Source: JBBSGD01 sp038254435
GTDB taxonomy: Bacteria; Actinomycetota; CADDZG01; WHSQ01
NCBI GenBank assembly: GCA_038254435.1
Contig: JBBSGD010000010.1
Coordinates: 1 to 62,362 of the forward strand
Direction of reading: 5' to 3'
Length of the DNA stretch: 62,362 bases
The notes under the pieces are model-generated. The model was not told the origin of the DNA and made no database searches. It saw only the letters and a list, made by a program, of their open reading frames with translations. Shown here piece by piece: positions 53,632-60,883 of this stretch. The stretch's first letter is position 1. Every line of letters starts with the position of its first letter. A program made the translations under genes and the position numbers.

Positions 53632-54234
53632 TCAGACCTGCCTAGGCCCTGTGACGATTCCCCTGTCCCTGGCTATATCCCACAACCGCTTCTGCAGCGC
53701 CTTTCTTCCCCGGTGGAGGCGCGACATCACGGTTCCCATGGGGACATCCATGATGTCCGCCATCTCGGCGTAGGAAAAGCCTTCGATGTCCGACAGCATT
53801 ACCGCCAGCCGGAACTGCTCGGGCAGATCCTCGATCGCCTGCAGAATGTCCGAATCAACGAGCGAGTCGAGCACGATGCGCTCGGGGGTCTCGTCGAACT
53901 GCGAGCCGTGGAGCTTCAGCTCCTGATAGAGGTCGAAGTCCTCGACCTCGTCGGTCGACACCTTTTGCGGCTCGCGCTGACGCTTGCGATAGGTGTTGAT
54001 GTAGGCGTTTGTCATGATTCGATAGAGCCACGCCTTGAGGTTCGTTCCCTCCTCGAAGCGCTCGAACGCCCTGTAAGCGCGCAACATCGTTTCCTGAACG
54101 AGGTCCTCGGCATCGGCGGGGTTGCGCGTCATGCGCAACGCCCCTGCGTAGAGAGAGTCCAGCAGCGGAAGGGCGTCGTCCTGGAAACGCTTCTTGTCAC
54201 GTTCGCTCATGTCGACGCGTTGAGCCTCAGCCAT
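53632..54234 (-). CDS. sigR: ECF sigma factor of the SigR/SigH (oxidative stress) type
   Basis: Region 2 is 'PADAEDLVQETMLRAYRAFE', with 'EGTNLKAWLYRIMTNAYINT' following, and region 4 is 'IEDLPEQFRLAVMLSDIEGF', 'SYAEMADIMDVPMGTVMSRL'. These are strong matches to SigR/SigH, which recognise GGAAT-GTT promoters and induce thiol-redox genes. At 200 residues the length is normal. Its start overlaps the end of ddl by eight bases. RsrA-like anti-sigma lies directly downstream. Confidence 0.93.
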   Translation of the reverse strand: MAEAQRVDMSERDKKRFQDDALPLLDSLYAGALRMTRNPADAEDLVQETMLRAYRAFERFEEGTNLKAWLYRIMTNAYINTYRKRQREPQKVSTDEVEDFDLYQELKLHGSQFDETPERIVLDSLVDSDILQAIEDLPEQFRLAVMLSDIEGFSYAEMADIMDVPMGTVMSRLHRGRKALQKRLWDIARDRGIVTGPRQV

Positions 54235-55468
54235 GCGCCGCCCCCTTGGCGCCCCCCTGCCGGGCCAGCATTGCCGACTCGAAAGAGAACAAGAGGTCCG
54301 ATTTGATGCGGTGTGTAGTAAGTGCGACGTCGATCAGCCGTCCGAGCAGATCGGCAAAGGTCACGCCGGCCGGCTCCCACATGTAAAACGAAAATGATCC
54401 CGGGATCGTGTTGATCTCCATGACCCAGGTCTCGCCGGTGTCCTCCTTGACGAACGAATCGACGCGCGCAACGCCGCTGGCGCCGATTGCCCGGAACGCG
54501 CCGAGGGCGTTGGCTTGCACCCGGGAAGTCAGCTCGTCCGAGATGGGGGCCGGGAGCCTGCGTTCGGACGCGGCCATGCCCCCGGGAGCGCCCCCGTCCC
54601 CGGCATCCCGGCTCCCTGCGGCCATGCTTCCGGCGCCCTGACCCTTAGCACCCGGGCGCTTGCCTCCGCCTCGCAGGTACTTGTCCTCGAAAGACAGGAA
54701 CTCTTCCCACGCAACCGGCTGCTCGCAGAGAGACGGGATCGGCTCGTGGCCGGGCCCGCCGAGGACCGAGCAGTTGATCTCTATGCAGCTCTCCATGGAT
54801 CGCTCGACCAGCAGCCTGCGGTCATAGCGGCGTGCGACGTCGATGGCCCGAGCGAGCCCGTCCCGGTCCCTGCCCTTGCCTATGCCGACGCTCGAGCCGA
54901 GGCGGGCGGGTTTGATAAACGCCGGGTAGCCGATCGCCCGCTCGATCTCGGACAGGACACCGCCGGGGTCCGCGTCGTAGCGCTCGATCTCGAGGAGCAC
55001 GTGCTCGACAACCGGGAGAGAGGCGGCCTCGAAAGCTGCCTTCATGGCGACCTTGTCCATGCCCACGGCCGAGCCGACGACTCCCGAGCAGGTGTAGGGG
55101 ATATCCGCCATCTCGAGCAGGCCCTGAAGGGTGCCGTCCTCGCCGAAGGTGCCGTGGATTGCCGGCACTACCACGTCGAGGGCGATTTTCCGAGTCGCCC
55201 GCAGCCGGCCGCCGGGGATCACGAGACCGGCCCCGGCGACCGGGGATATGTAGGCCTCCTCAGCAGCGTCTGCCACTCTGCCCGACTTGAAGACCTCGAG
55301 GTCGTGCAGCCCGGGGGCCGAGTACCACCGCCCCTCCCTCGTGATGTAGATGGGCACCACGTCGTGGCGCCCGGCGAGGACGTCCATCACCTGATGTGCC
55401 GTGACGATCGACACGTCGTGCTCGACCGAACGACCTCCGAAGACGACTCCCACCGAAAGCTTTGCCAT
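54227..55468 (-). CDS. ddl: D-alanine--D-alanine ligase with low-complexity insertion
   Basis: Ddl makes the D-Ala-D-Ala dipeptide for peptidoglycan. The ATP-grasp core is normal: 'VVFGGRSVEHDVSIVTAHQV', 'GTFGEDGTLQGLLEMADIPY', 'PAFIKPARLGSSVGIGK', 'ARVDSFVKEDTGETWVMEIN' and 'TIPGSF'. Between 'FEDKYLRGGGK' and 'LPAPISDELTSRV' lies a Gly/Ala/Ser/Arg-rich insertion of about 40 residues, in the loop where canonical enzymes are short, so the total reaches 413 residues. The core looks complete, so it is probably active. It is followed by sigR and preceded by the MurF-like gene, with hairpins between them. Confidence 0.93.
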   Translation of the reverse strand: MAKLSVGVVFGGRSVEHDVSIVTAHQVMDVLAGRHDVVPIYITREGRWYSAPGLHDLEVFKSGRVADAAEEAYISPVAGAGLVIPGGRLRATRKIALDVVVPAIHGTFGEDGTLQGLLEMADIPYTCSGVVGSAVGMDKVAMKAAFEAASLPVVEHVLLEIERYDADPGGVLSEIERAIGYPAFIKPARLGSSVGIGKGRDRDGLARAIDVARRYDRRLLVERSMESCIEINCSVLGGPGHEPIPSLCEQPVAWEEFLSFEDKYLRGGGKRPGAKGQGAGSMAAGSRDAGDGGAPGGMAASERRLPAPISDELTSRVQANALGAFRAIGASGVARVDSFVKEDTGETWVMEINTIPGSFSFYMWEPAGVTFADLLGRLIDVALTTHRIKSDLLFSFESAMLARQGGAKGAAHG

Positions 55469-55542
55469 AGAGGGGCAGTGTACGCGAGTCGCCCGCGGTC
55501 ACCCTTGCCCTTGCGCCCCGGCTGGGGGCACGACATGGTCTC

Positions 55543-55652
55543 GTGCCGAGTGGGTGGCAGCGTGCACATTTGCCCGTTTGCCACTCAGTGGGCCGGAGCC
55601 CGGTGCCGAGTGGGTGGTAGCGCGTACATTTGCCCGGCTATCACCCAGTCGG
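55543..55652. repeat. Two tandem covarying hairpins between the MurF-like gene and ddl
   Basis: Two units with a 60-bp period share a 34-bp segment (55543-55576 and 55603-55636) that differs at only three positions. Each unit forms a stem of 14 positions (46-59 with 79-92, and 606-619 with 639-652; add 55,000) around a 19-base loop containing ACATTTGCCCG. Twelve and thirteen positions pair. Changes between the units keep pairing: C-G to T-A at one level, G-C to G-T at the next, G-T to G-C at another. G-T pairs are allowed on the plus strand, so a plus-strand RNA or single-stranded DNA form is more likely than a minus-strand one. Confidence 0.7.
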
Positions 55653-55696
55653 CGATGGGGCGATGGGCGATGGGCCTTGGGGCCCGAGATGGGCGA

Positions 55697-57181
55697 TCAG
55701 TTTTCGTATTGGTCGGGCAGGTCGTTCTCGAACAACACCACGTCACCGGGGCGCAGCAGCGAACGAAGGCGGGCAGTCGCCTCGGCGAGGGAATCGACGG
55801 GCACGATCTCGGCCGAACCGCTGCGTCCGCCTCTAACGAGGGCGTCACGATTGAGCCGGCCCACTACGATCAGCGTGTCGGCAATCCGGCCCGCGTGCTC
55901 GCCAAAGGCCCTGTTCGCCTCTTCCTGGAGGTCCCCGAGCTCGACCATCCCGGGGGTGACGACTACCTTGCGCGCCCCGGGCATCGCTCCCAGTACGTCG
56001 AGGGCCGCTGCTGCGCCTGAAGGATTCGAGTTATAGGCATCGTCGATGACGGTGACTCCCGACTCCCCGGCGATGAGCTGAAGCCTGTGCTCGACCGGCT
56101 CGAGCGACTCGATCGGTGCCTTCAGATCTACGAGCGGGCGCCCGAGGCTGCGGGCCACCGCGACGCCCCCCAAGACGTGCCCTATGGCGTGGCGTCCGAG
56201 AAGGACGGTGTCGACCTGCAGGGTCTCACCGCCGCTGTGCACAATGAAGGACGTGCCGCTCGACGTCACCTCGAGCCCGGACGCCGTCACATCGGGGCGC
56301 CCCGAGCCATCGATCCCGTAGCGCACGACTTGCACATCCGAGGTTTGCTCGGCAAGTGCCCGCACCTCTTGGTCGTCGACGTTCATCACCGCGACTCCGC
56401 CTTCGGGAAGCGACATCACGATCTCGTACTTCGCCCTGCGGATTGCCTCCATGGACCCAAAGCGCTCGAGGTGGGCAGGCCCTATCGCCGTGAGCACACC
56501 CACACGCGGATGGGTGAGCTCGCACAGCTCGGCGATCTCGCCACGCCCGTAGGCGCCCATCTCCACCACGAAGTACCGGTGCCGGGCCTCGAGCTTCTCG
56601 TTGATGGTGCGACACACGCCGAGCGGAGTGTTGAACGACCCCGGCGTGGCGAGAACGTCGCCCTCGGGGGCCGCGAGGCGCTCGATGGCGAACTTGGTAG
56701 AGGTCTTGCCGAACGATCCGGTCACACCGATCACCATTGGATCGACCACAGCCAGCTTGGCCTGCGCCGCCCGCAGAAAGCCGGCGTTTATCGACTGCTG
56801 CACGGGTCCGAGCAAGACATCCGCGAGCACGAGCAGATGGGGCGTGAGGACTCCCACCACGGCGCCGAGCAGCAGCAGCGCAACTCCTCCGGCTCCCGGC
56901 CCAATTGCCAGCCATGCCGCGGCCGGCACCAGAATCAGTGCGAGGACTGCGAGCGCAGCCGCAGCCCCCAGAAGCCGCGCCGCCCGCCCCGTCATCACCA
57001 AGGGTTTCTTGACTTTGGACCGGGTCACGAACAGAGCGCGGCGGGGATTGGCGCGGCACCACGCAAGAAAGCGAGCACGCTTGTAGCCCTCGAGCTGAAA
57101 GACGTGGAGCGCAACGCGCAACCGGTAGGCCTCCACACCCACCAGGAGCGCGCCGATCACCAGCAAGAGGGCGAGGGTCAC
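55697..57181 (-). CDS. Membrane-anchored Mur ligase (MurF-like)
   Basis: The Mur-ligase centre and C-terminal domains are clear: 'VIGVTGSFGKTSTKFAIERL' (P-loop), 'YFVVEMGAYGRGEIAEL', 'LTAIGPAHLERFGSMEAIRR' and 'VIDDAYNSNPSGAAAALDVL'. MurF adds D-Ala-D-Ala to the UDP-muramoyl tripeptide. In place of the usual substrate-binding N-terminal domain there are three or four membrane helices, with 'YRLRVALHVFQLEGYKRARF' between the first and the rest. This is a known rarer form in some Gram-positives. It precedes ddl on the same strand, which makes its D-Ala-D-Ala substrate, supporting the MurF role. Confidence 0.88.
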   Translation of the reverse strand: MTLALLLVIGALLVGVEAYRLRVALHVFQLEGYKRARFLAWCRANPRRALFVTRSKVKKPLVMTGRAARLLGAAAALAVLALILVPAAAWLAIGPGAGGVALLLLGAVVGVLTPHLLVLADVLLGPVQQSINAGFLRAAQAKLAVVDPMVIGVTGSFGKTSTKFAIERLAAPEGDVLATPGSFNTPLGVCRTINEKLEARHRYFVVEMGAYGRGEIAELCELTHPRVGVLTAIGPAHLERFGSMEAIRRAKYEIVMSLPEGGVAVMNVDDQEVRALAEQTSDVQVVRYGIDGSGRPDVTASGLEVTSSGTSFIVHSGGETLQVDTVLLGRHAIGHVLGGVAVARSLGRPLVDLKAPIESLEPVEHRLQLIAGESGVTVIDDAYNSNPSGAAAALDVLGAMPGARKVVVTPGMVELGDLQEEANRAFGEHAGRIADTLIVVGRLNRDALVRGGRSGSAEIVPVDSLAEATARLRSLLRPGDVVLFENDLPDQYEN

Positions 57182-57185
57182 CGGA

Positions 57186-57947
57186 TCACTCGAGGGGCGC
57201 GCTGAAAAAGTGGCGCGCTATGCGGCAGAAGCGCTCCGGTTGGTCGAGGTACGCAAAGTGTCCGGCCCCCTCGAACACGACAAGGCCGGCATCGGGAATG
57301 AGCTTCTCCATGATGCGGCCATGTGCCACCGGGACCGCATCATCCTCGCTGCCCCACACGATGAGCGTCGCCGAGCGCACCGCCGGAAGAAGGCCTCTGA
57401 AGTCCTCGGCCACCACTCTGGCGAGAACCTGGCGCATCGGCCCCGCCTCCTTGTAGTCACTCGAGCCGATGCGCGCGTAGAGCGCGTCGCGCGCGGTGCG
57501 ACCTGCAGGTCCCAGCCGGGCCGCGGCTTTTCCGGCTTTCGATAGGACGCGTTTGGCGCGCACCTTGGGGGACGGCGAGGAACGCAGCCCCGATGGGTCG
57601 ATCACCACTAGTTTGTCCACGACCCCGTAGTCGGTGGCGGCCAGGCAAAGGGACGTCTTCCCCCCGTAAGAATGCCCGACGAAGTGGGCGCGCTCTATGC
57701 CCTGAGCCGCGAGGAGGTCCCGCACGTAAGCTGCGTAATCGTGCGTTCCCCACGCTCCCCGAGGTGGAGGCGACTCGCCGAAGCCGGGCAGGTCCAGCGC
57801 GGTCACCCGAAAGCGAGCCGCGAGGCAGTCGACGGCGGGCGTCATCGACTCGATGCGCCCGCCCCACCCGTGCAGCACCACGACGGGGGGCCCGTTCCCC
57901 TTCTGAAGCAGGCGTGTGGGCTGCCCGCCGACCTCGACCGTCCGCAT
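57186..57947 (-). CDS. Alpha/beta-hydrolase family protein
   Basis: The nucleophile elbow is 'FVGHSYGGKTSL', the oxyanion strand 'VVVLHGWGGRIESM', the acid region 'LIVWGSEDDAVPV' and the catalytic His in 'FEGAGHFAYLDQPERF'. The ATG at 57947 has GAGG in its ribosome site, and that GAGG is part of a 16-bp palindrome just upstream. Earlier ATG codons exist. It ends four bases before the MurF-like start codon, so the genes are probably co-transcribed. The substrate is unknown. Confidence 0.88.
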   Translation of the reverse strand: MRTVEVGGQPTRLLQKGNGPPVVVLHGWGGRIESMTPAVDCLAARFRVTALDLPGFGESPPPRGAWGTHDYAAYVRDLLAAQGIERAHFVGHSYGGKTSLCLAATDYGVVDKLVVIDPSGLRSSPSPKVRAKRVLSKAGKAAARLGPAGRTARDALYARIGSSDYKEAGPMRQVLARVVAEDFRGLLPAVRSATLIVWGSEDDAVPVAHGRIMEKLIPDAGLVVFEGAGHFAYLDQPERFCRIARHFFSAPLE

Positions 57948-57950
57948 CGT

Positions 57951-57966
57951 GTGCCTCATGAGGCAC
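57951..57966. promoter_or_regulatory. Perfect 16-bp palindrome covering the ribosome site of the hydrolase
   Basis: GTGCCTCATGAGGCAC is its own reverse complement. It contains the GAGG that precedes ATG 57947. A dimeric regulator bound here, or an RNA hairpin, would hide the ribosome site. There is no direct evidence of a regulator. Confidence 0.4.
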
Positions 57967-58078
57967 CGAGTATCCCCGCTGAGGGCGGGAGACCAAGTCA
58001 ACACCGGCACCGAGCATCCGTCGAGGACGTGGCGCCAGGTCATCGACGACACCCGCCGCGCACCGCGTGTGTGCCAAG

Positions 58079-58153
58079 AAGGAGCAGAAACGGCTTAGTT
58101 GTCTCGCATGGCGAGCAGAAAAAAACGAAGGAAGGGAGGCAGTATGCACTAGC
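58079..58153 (+). repeat. Repeat leader copy 1 (related to 59,561-59,633)
   Basis: This 75-base stretch (58079-58153) resembles the leader of the small peptide gene at 59,624: GGAGCAGAAACGGCTTAGTT against GGAGCAGAACCGGCTCAGTT, then GTCTCGCATGGCGAGCAG against GTCGCGCATAGCACGCAG, then AAAAA and GAAGGA, then CACTAGC. Here one base after the ATG is missing, so the reading frame stops almost at once. It lies in the 57,967-58,415 gap, where I see no other feature. Confidence 0.55.
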
Positions 58154-58415
58154 CTCGCCGGCGCTTGGGCGTTTCCGCGGTTGAGTGGGCCAGCCACCCG
58201 CCTTGCTAGCGGCTCGAGCGCGTAAAGGGGGTTGGCGGCCGATCGGTGTATGACGCCGACAGTCGATCCGACCTCTGTTGAAGACCGAGCGCCTGGGCGC
58301 GCGACTCCCCTCGGTTGATGTCCACGCCATCCGCCTTTGGCGCTGTCTCAGAGCGACGGCATCATTCGGAGCCAACGTTGATCGAGCAAGGTTCACATAG
58401 CCCGTTCGTTGTGTG

Positions 58416-58793
58416 CTACGCAGGGCGCGGTTTTCCGGGCCAGAACGGCCACTCTTCGAAAGCTGAGCACCGGCCATCCTCAGCGAATCTCATCAGCCAG
58501 AGATCACGGTACTCACGAGGCGCCAACTCTCCGTACGACACATCGACCCGAACTGCGGCCGTGTCGTCCTCGACCGCCACGGTGCGAGTTGTCATGGTGA
58601 ACAACTCGTCGGGTCCTTGGCGCTCTCCCTCCCACAGCTCGGCAATCGCCGGGAGCCCTGTTACCGGCTCTTCGTACGGAGACATCTGATAGGTCGCCTC
58701 CTCGGTGAAGAGATCGTTCAGCGAACCGGTGCCGGCCGCCCGCCAAGCCTTCTCATAGTTCGCTATCCACGTCCCCACCTGCTCGCGAGTCAA
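58416..58793 (-). CDS. SnoaL-like/NTF2-like protein
   Basis: TTG 58793 follows GGAGAG. The 125-residue protein has the cone-shaped NTF2 fold pattern: 'GTWIANYEKAWRAAGTGSLN', 'DLFTEEATYQMSPYEEPVTG', 'AIAELWEGERQGPDELFTM', 'VAVEDDTAAVRVDVSYGELA' and 'LWLMRFAEDGRCSAFEEWPF'. This fold includes ketosteroid isomerase-like enzymes and binding proteins. No catalytic residues can be assigned. It lies on the minus strand at the border of the accessory region. Confidence 0.82.
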   Translation of the reverse strand: MTREQVGTWIANYEKAWRAAGTGSLNDLFTEEATYQMSPYEEPVTGLPAIAELWEGERQGPDELFTMTTRTVAVEDDTAAVRVDVSYGELAPREYRDLWLMRFAEDGRCSAFEEWPFWPGKPRPA

Positions 58794-58813
58794 CTACGCT
58801 CTCCATTCTCTGG

Positions 58814-58867
58814 ACTCGACTACGCACAGATCACAACAGATCACACTCGACTACGCACAGATCACAA
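58814..58867. repeat. Short tandem direct repeat, 31-bp period
   Basis: A 23-bp unit beginning ACTCGACTACGCACAGATCA occurs at 58814-58836 and 58845-58867. A partial third copy of CAGATCACA lies between them. It is in the non-coding start of the accessory region. The remainder of 58,868-59,560 is mostly empty apart from one decayed reading frame near 59,168-59,358. Confidence 0.6.
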
Positions 58868-59167
58868 TTGTAGGCGCTCACGGAAATTCCCCAGTGTTGC
58901 TCACCGAGAATGCCACCCTCGGATCCCTCGGTGACGCTCTCCGAGCTTAGCGCCTCTTCGAATCGGCCCCCCCTTGCGGAGCTCGGCCACTCGCCCGCGT
59001 TGAGCGCGCATCCGGTAGCTCTGACCGGCCTCGCTCTGCGCCGATGCCCTCACCCTGCGACCCCGACTCGCGACGCTGTCATACCTCAGGTCATCCCGCA
59101 CAAGGTGAAGAAACGGTGAAAGGATCTTTCCAGTGCGGCGGTCTGCGGCTCGAACCTGGAACAGGAC

Positions 59168-59358
59168 TTACAGTGCAAACCCATTAACGATGAACATGTG
59201 GATGCGAGTGAAAGCCGCTGGTTTCTGCGCGCGCTCTGCTTCGAGCACGGCCTCGCGTGACGGCCGCCGCCGATTCTTGGTCGCGGTCTCGAGCATAGCG
59301 GCGTAGATGAGGGCGGCTCGAGGCAAGCGGTTCTCGGCCAGGAGAGAGCGGCCGAATC
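59168..59358 (-). pseudogene. Possible decayed small gene
   Basis: One frame is open for 62 codons between stops, ending 'AAFTRIHMFIVNGFAL'. It includes 'FGRSLLAENRLPRAALIYAA' and 'SREAVLEAERAQKPAA', which has a helical, coding-like character. There is no convincing start or ribosome site and no recognised family, so it is probably a remnant of a helix-rich regulator. Confidence 0.3.
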
Positions 59359-59560
59359 TCTAATTGAGCCTCGTACCATCCGAAAAGCTGCTTCCGTCAG
59401 CCCTCCTGCATCGGCGTGGTTATCCAACATTCGAGTGTTGTGCAAGGAGTCTGAGACGTAACAGCAGGTTCAGAAACGGATTTGCCTCACGCTTCGATGT
59501 TGGACATCACGTGCTTGGGTGCAGAGAAACGCTGTGCCTACCAGGGAAAACGCAGGTCAG

Positions 59561-59686
59561 GAGGGAGCAGAACCGGCTCAGTTGTCGCGCATAGCACGCA
59601 GGGAAAAAGGGAAGGAGAGCAGCATGACACTAGCGATCCTCGTCCTGTGGCTTGTCGCCAGCGCGGCCTTCGCATGGGTCTGGTAA
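59561..59686 (+). CDS. Twenty-residue hydrophobic peptide gene with repeated leader
   Basis: The coding part is 59624-59686 (ATG to TAA), preceded by an excellent ribosome site (GGAAGGAGAG). The product is MTLAILVLWLVASAAFAWVW, a single hydrophobic helix. The leader from 59561 is a near copy of 58079-58153, which lies about 1.5 kb away in front of a broken version. This repetition, plus the ribosome site, suggests a real regulated micropeptide or leader peptide rather than chance. It is too short for ordinary gene calls. Confidence 0.5.
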   Translation, partial: EGAEPAQLSRIARREKGKESSMTLAILVLWLVASAAFAWVW

Positions 59687-59760
59687 CCGATCACGTCGCC
59701 ACTTCTAGCGGTTGACGCGCCCGCGCCGCATGGCGGGGACAGGAAATCAGAGAAGAGAGA

Positions 59761-59786
59761 TCAAGTTCCCCCCCCTGGGAACTTGA
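59761..59786. repeat. Hairpin, 10-6-10 perfect
   Basis: TCAAGTTCCC pairs exactly with GGGAACTTGA around a six-base C-rich loop. The sequence GGAACTTGAACGTGC that follows the loop recurs in the large hairpin at 60235-60274. Position and style link it to the palindrome array further right. Confidence 0.6.
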
Positions 59787-59821
59787 ACGTGCGTTGCGAT
59801 ACCCGTGCCATGATCGAGGCC

Positions 59822-60061
59822 ATGACCGACTACCAGCGCGGCTATCTCGACGGCTACCGGGAAGAGGCTCGACCCGGCGAAGTCGCCGGCAATCAGACTG
59901 CGGCGCAAGAGGCCGAGAGGATTGCTCTTGCCGAGGCACTCGACGAGCCCGCGAGCGACGATGATCTCGGGAGCTATTGGGTGGGGCTTTACCACGGCCG
60001 GTTCCATCGCCGGACGGGGACGCCGGCGCAAGGCGCTCACGACGTTCCCGCGGGCCTCTGA
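59822..60061 (+). CDS. Small hypothetical protein (accessory/phage-like)
   Basis: ATG 59822 follows GATCGAGG. The 79-residue product starts 'MTDYQRGYLDGYREEARPG' and ends in a His-rich stretch. It is acidic and soluble, with no recognised family. It is the last plus-strand gene before the palindrome array. Size and neighbours suggest a phage or plasmid gene. Confidence 0.55.
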   Translation: MTDYQRGYLDGYREEARPGEVAGNQTAAQEAERIALAEALDEPASDDDLGSYWVGLYHGRFHRRTGTPAQGAHDVPAGL

Positions 60062-60071
60062 CGTAAGGCGA

Positions 60072-60862
60072 ACATTCGGCAACGATTGACGAATGTGCTC
60101 AGAGCCTGAGGAAACGGCAACCGTTGCCGCTTATCGCCGGGGAAATGGGAGTAAACAAGATAGTGCAACAGCTGCACTAATAACGGACACAGTGTCCGTT
60201 ATTGCTCGGGAACCAGTGACACTGTGTCACAGGTTGCACGTTCAAGTTCCACCCCCCCGGAACTTGAACGTGCACCAATCAAGTTGACACCCCTGTCAAC
60301 ATGATCGTTCGTGAAGAGAGATAAAGGTACCGCCCCCGGAACCTTTAACGTCCGTGAAGGCACCCGCTCAAATTCGTGCGCCGGCGCACTAATTCCGCCA
60401 GGGTGACGGATTTGTTCGGCGCCGAACAATTTCCGACTCGAGAACGTTCAGAGAAAGTCAAACCGGTTTGTGTTTTCCGGGGCTCAAGTGGCTAACGCGT
60501 TAGCCACTTTCGGATACGTCTCAACTCGCAACGCCTAATGAGGATCGTGGACCCTAAGAAGTCTGCCCTAGCAAATGCTGGCTTTAGCCAGCATTTGCCT
60601 CCCTCCTGGCGAACGCCCCCCACTACGTCCCGAGTTTGGCCGCGAATACCCTGGTCAGTAGGTTCAGTAAAATTATCTTCACCTCGTCTACCTTGCCCGG
60701 TTGCCCGAGGACGTTCAGAGCCGAGCTAAATGATCACTATAGTGATCATTGCCCTAGCAAATGCTGTGTATACACAGCATTTGCCCCCATCCTGGCGAAC
60801 GCTCGTCTACCTTGCCCGGTTGCCCGAGGACGTTCAGAAAAACTCAAACCGGTTTGAGTTTT
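60072..60862. repeat. Array of about sixteen distinct palindromes in a non-coding stretch
   Basis: Perfect or near-perfect palindromes, arm-spacer-arm in bases: 60072-60096 (7-11-7), 60115-60129 (7-1-7), 60161-60179 (7-5-7), 60179-60203 (12-1-12), 60211-60235 (12, one mismatch), 60235-60274 (16-8-16), 60283-60300 (7-4-7), 60322-60347 (11-4-11, one mismatch), 60371-60394 (12, one mismatch), 60412-60429 (9-0-9), 60459-60470 (6-0-6), 60486-60509 (12-0-12), 60571-60598 (13-2-13), 60729-60750 (11-0-11), 60757-60784 (14-0-14) and 60839-60862 (12-0-12). Most sequences differ. They lie between convergent genes and no credible gene overlaps them. Linkers repeat: a 37-bp segment at 60683-60719 and 60802-60838, and GTTTTCCGGGGCTCAAGTGG at 60472 and 60858. 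Confidence 0.85.
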
Positions 60863-60883
60863 CCGGGGCTCAAGTGGGAAGCA

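Noticed and set aside
54515..56020. Open frame of 501 codons antisense to ddl and murF-like gene
   Set aside because: Composition is that of a shadow frame and both genes on the other strand are well supported. It also crosses the hairpin repeats.
59120..59170. tRNA-like sequence (GGTTCGAGCC on the minus strand)
   Set aside because: The flanking bases do not form a T-stem and no acceptor or anticodon arm can be built.
60538..60729. Small open frame inside the palindrome array
   Set aside because: It crosses several palindromes, has no ribosome site and no family match.
60072..60862. CRISPR array
   Set aside because: The symmetric units differ in sequence and spacing, while CRISPR needs near-identical repeats with even spacers; no cas genes are present.
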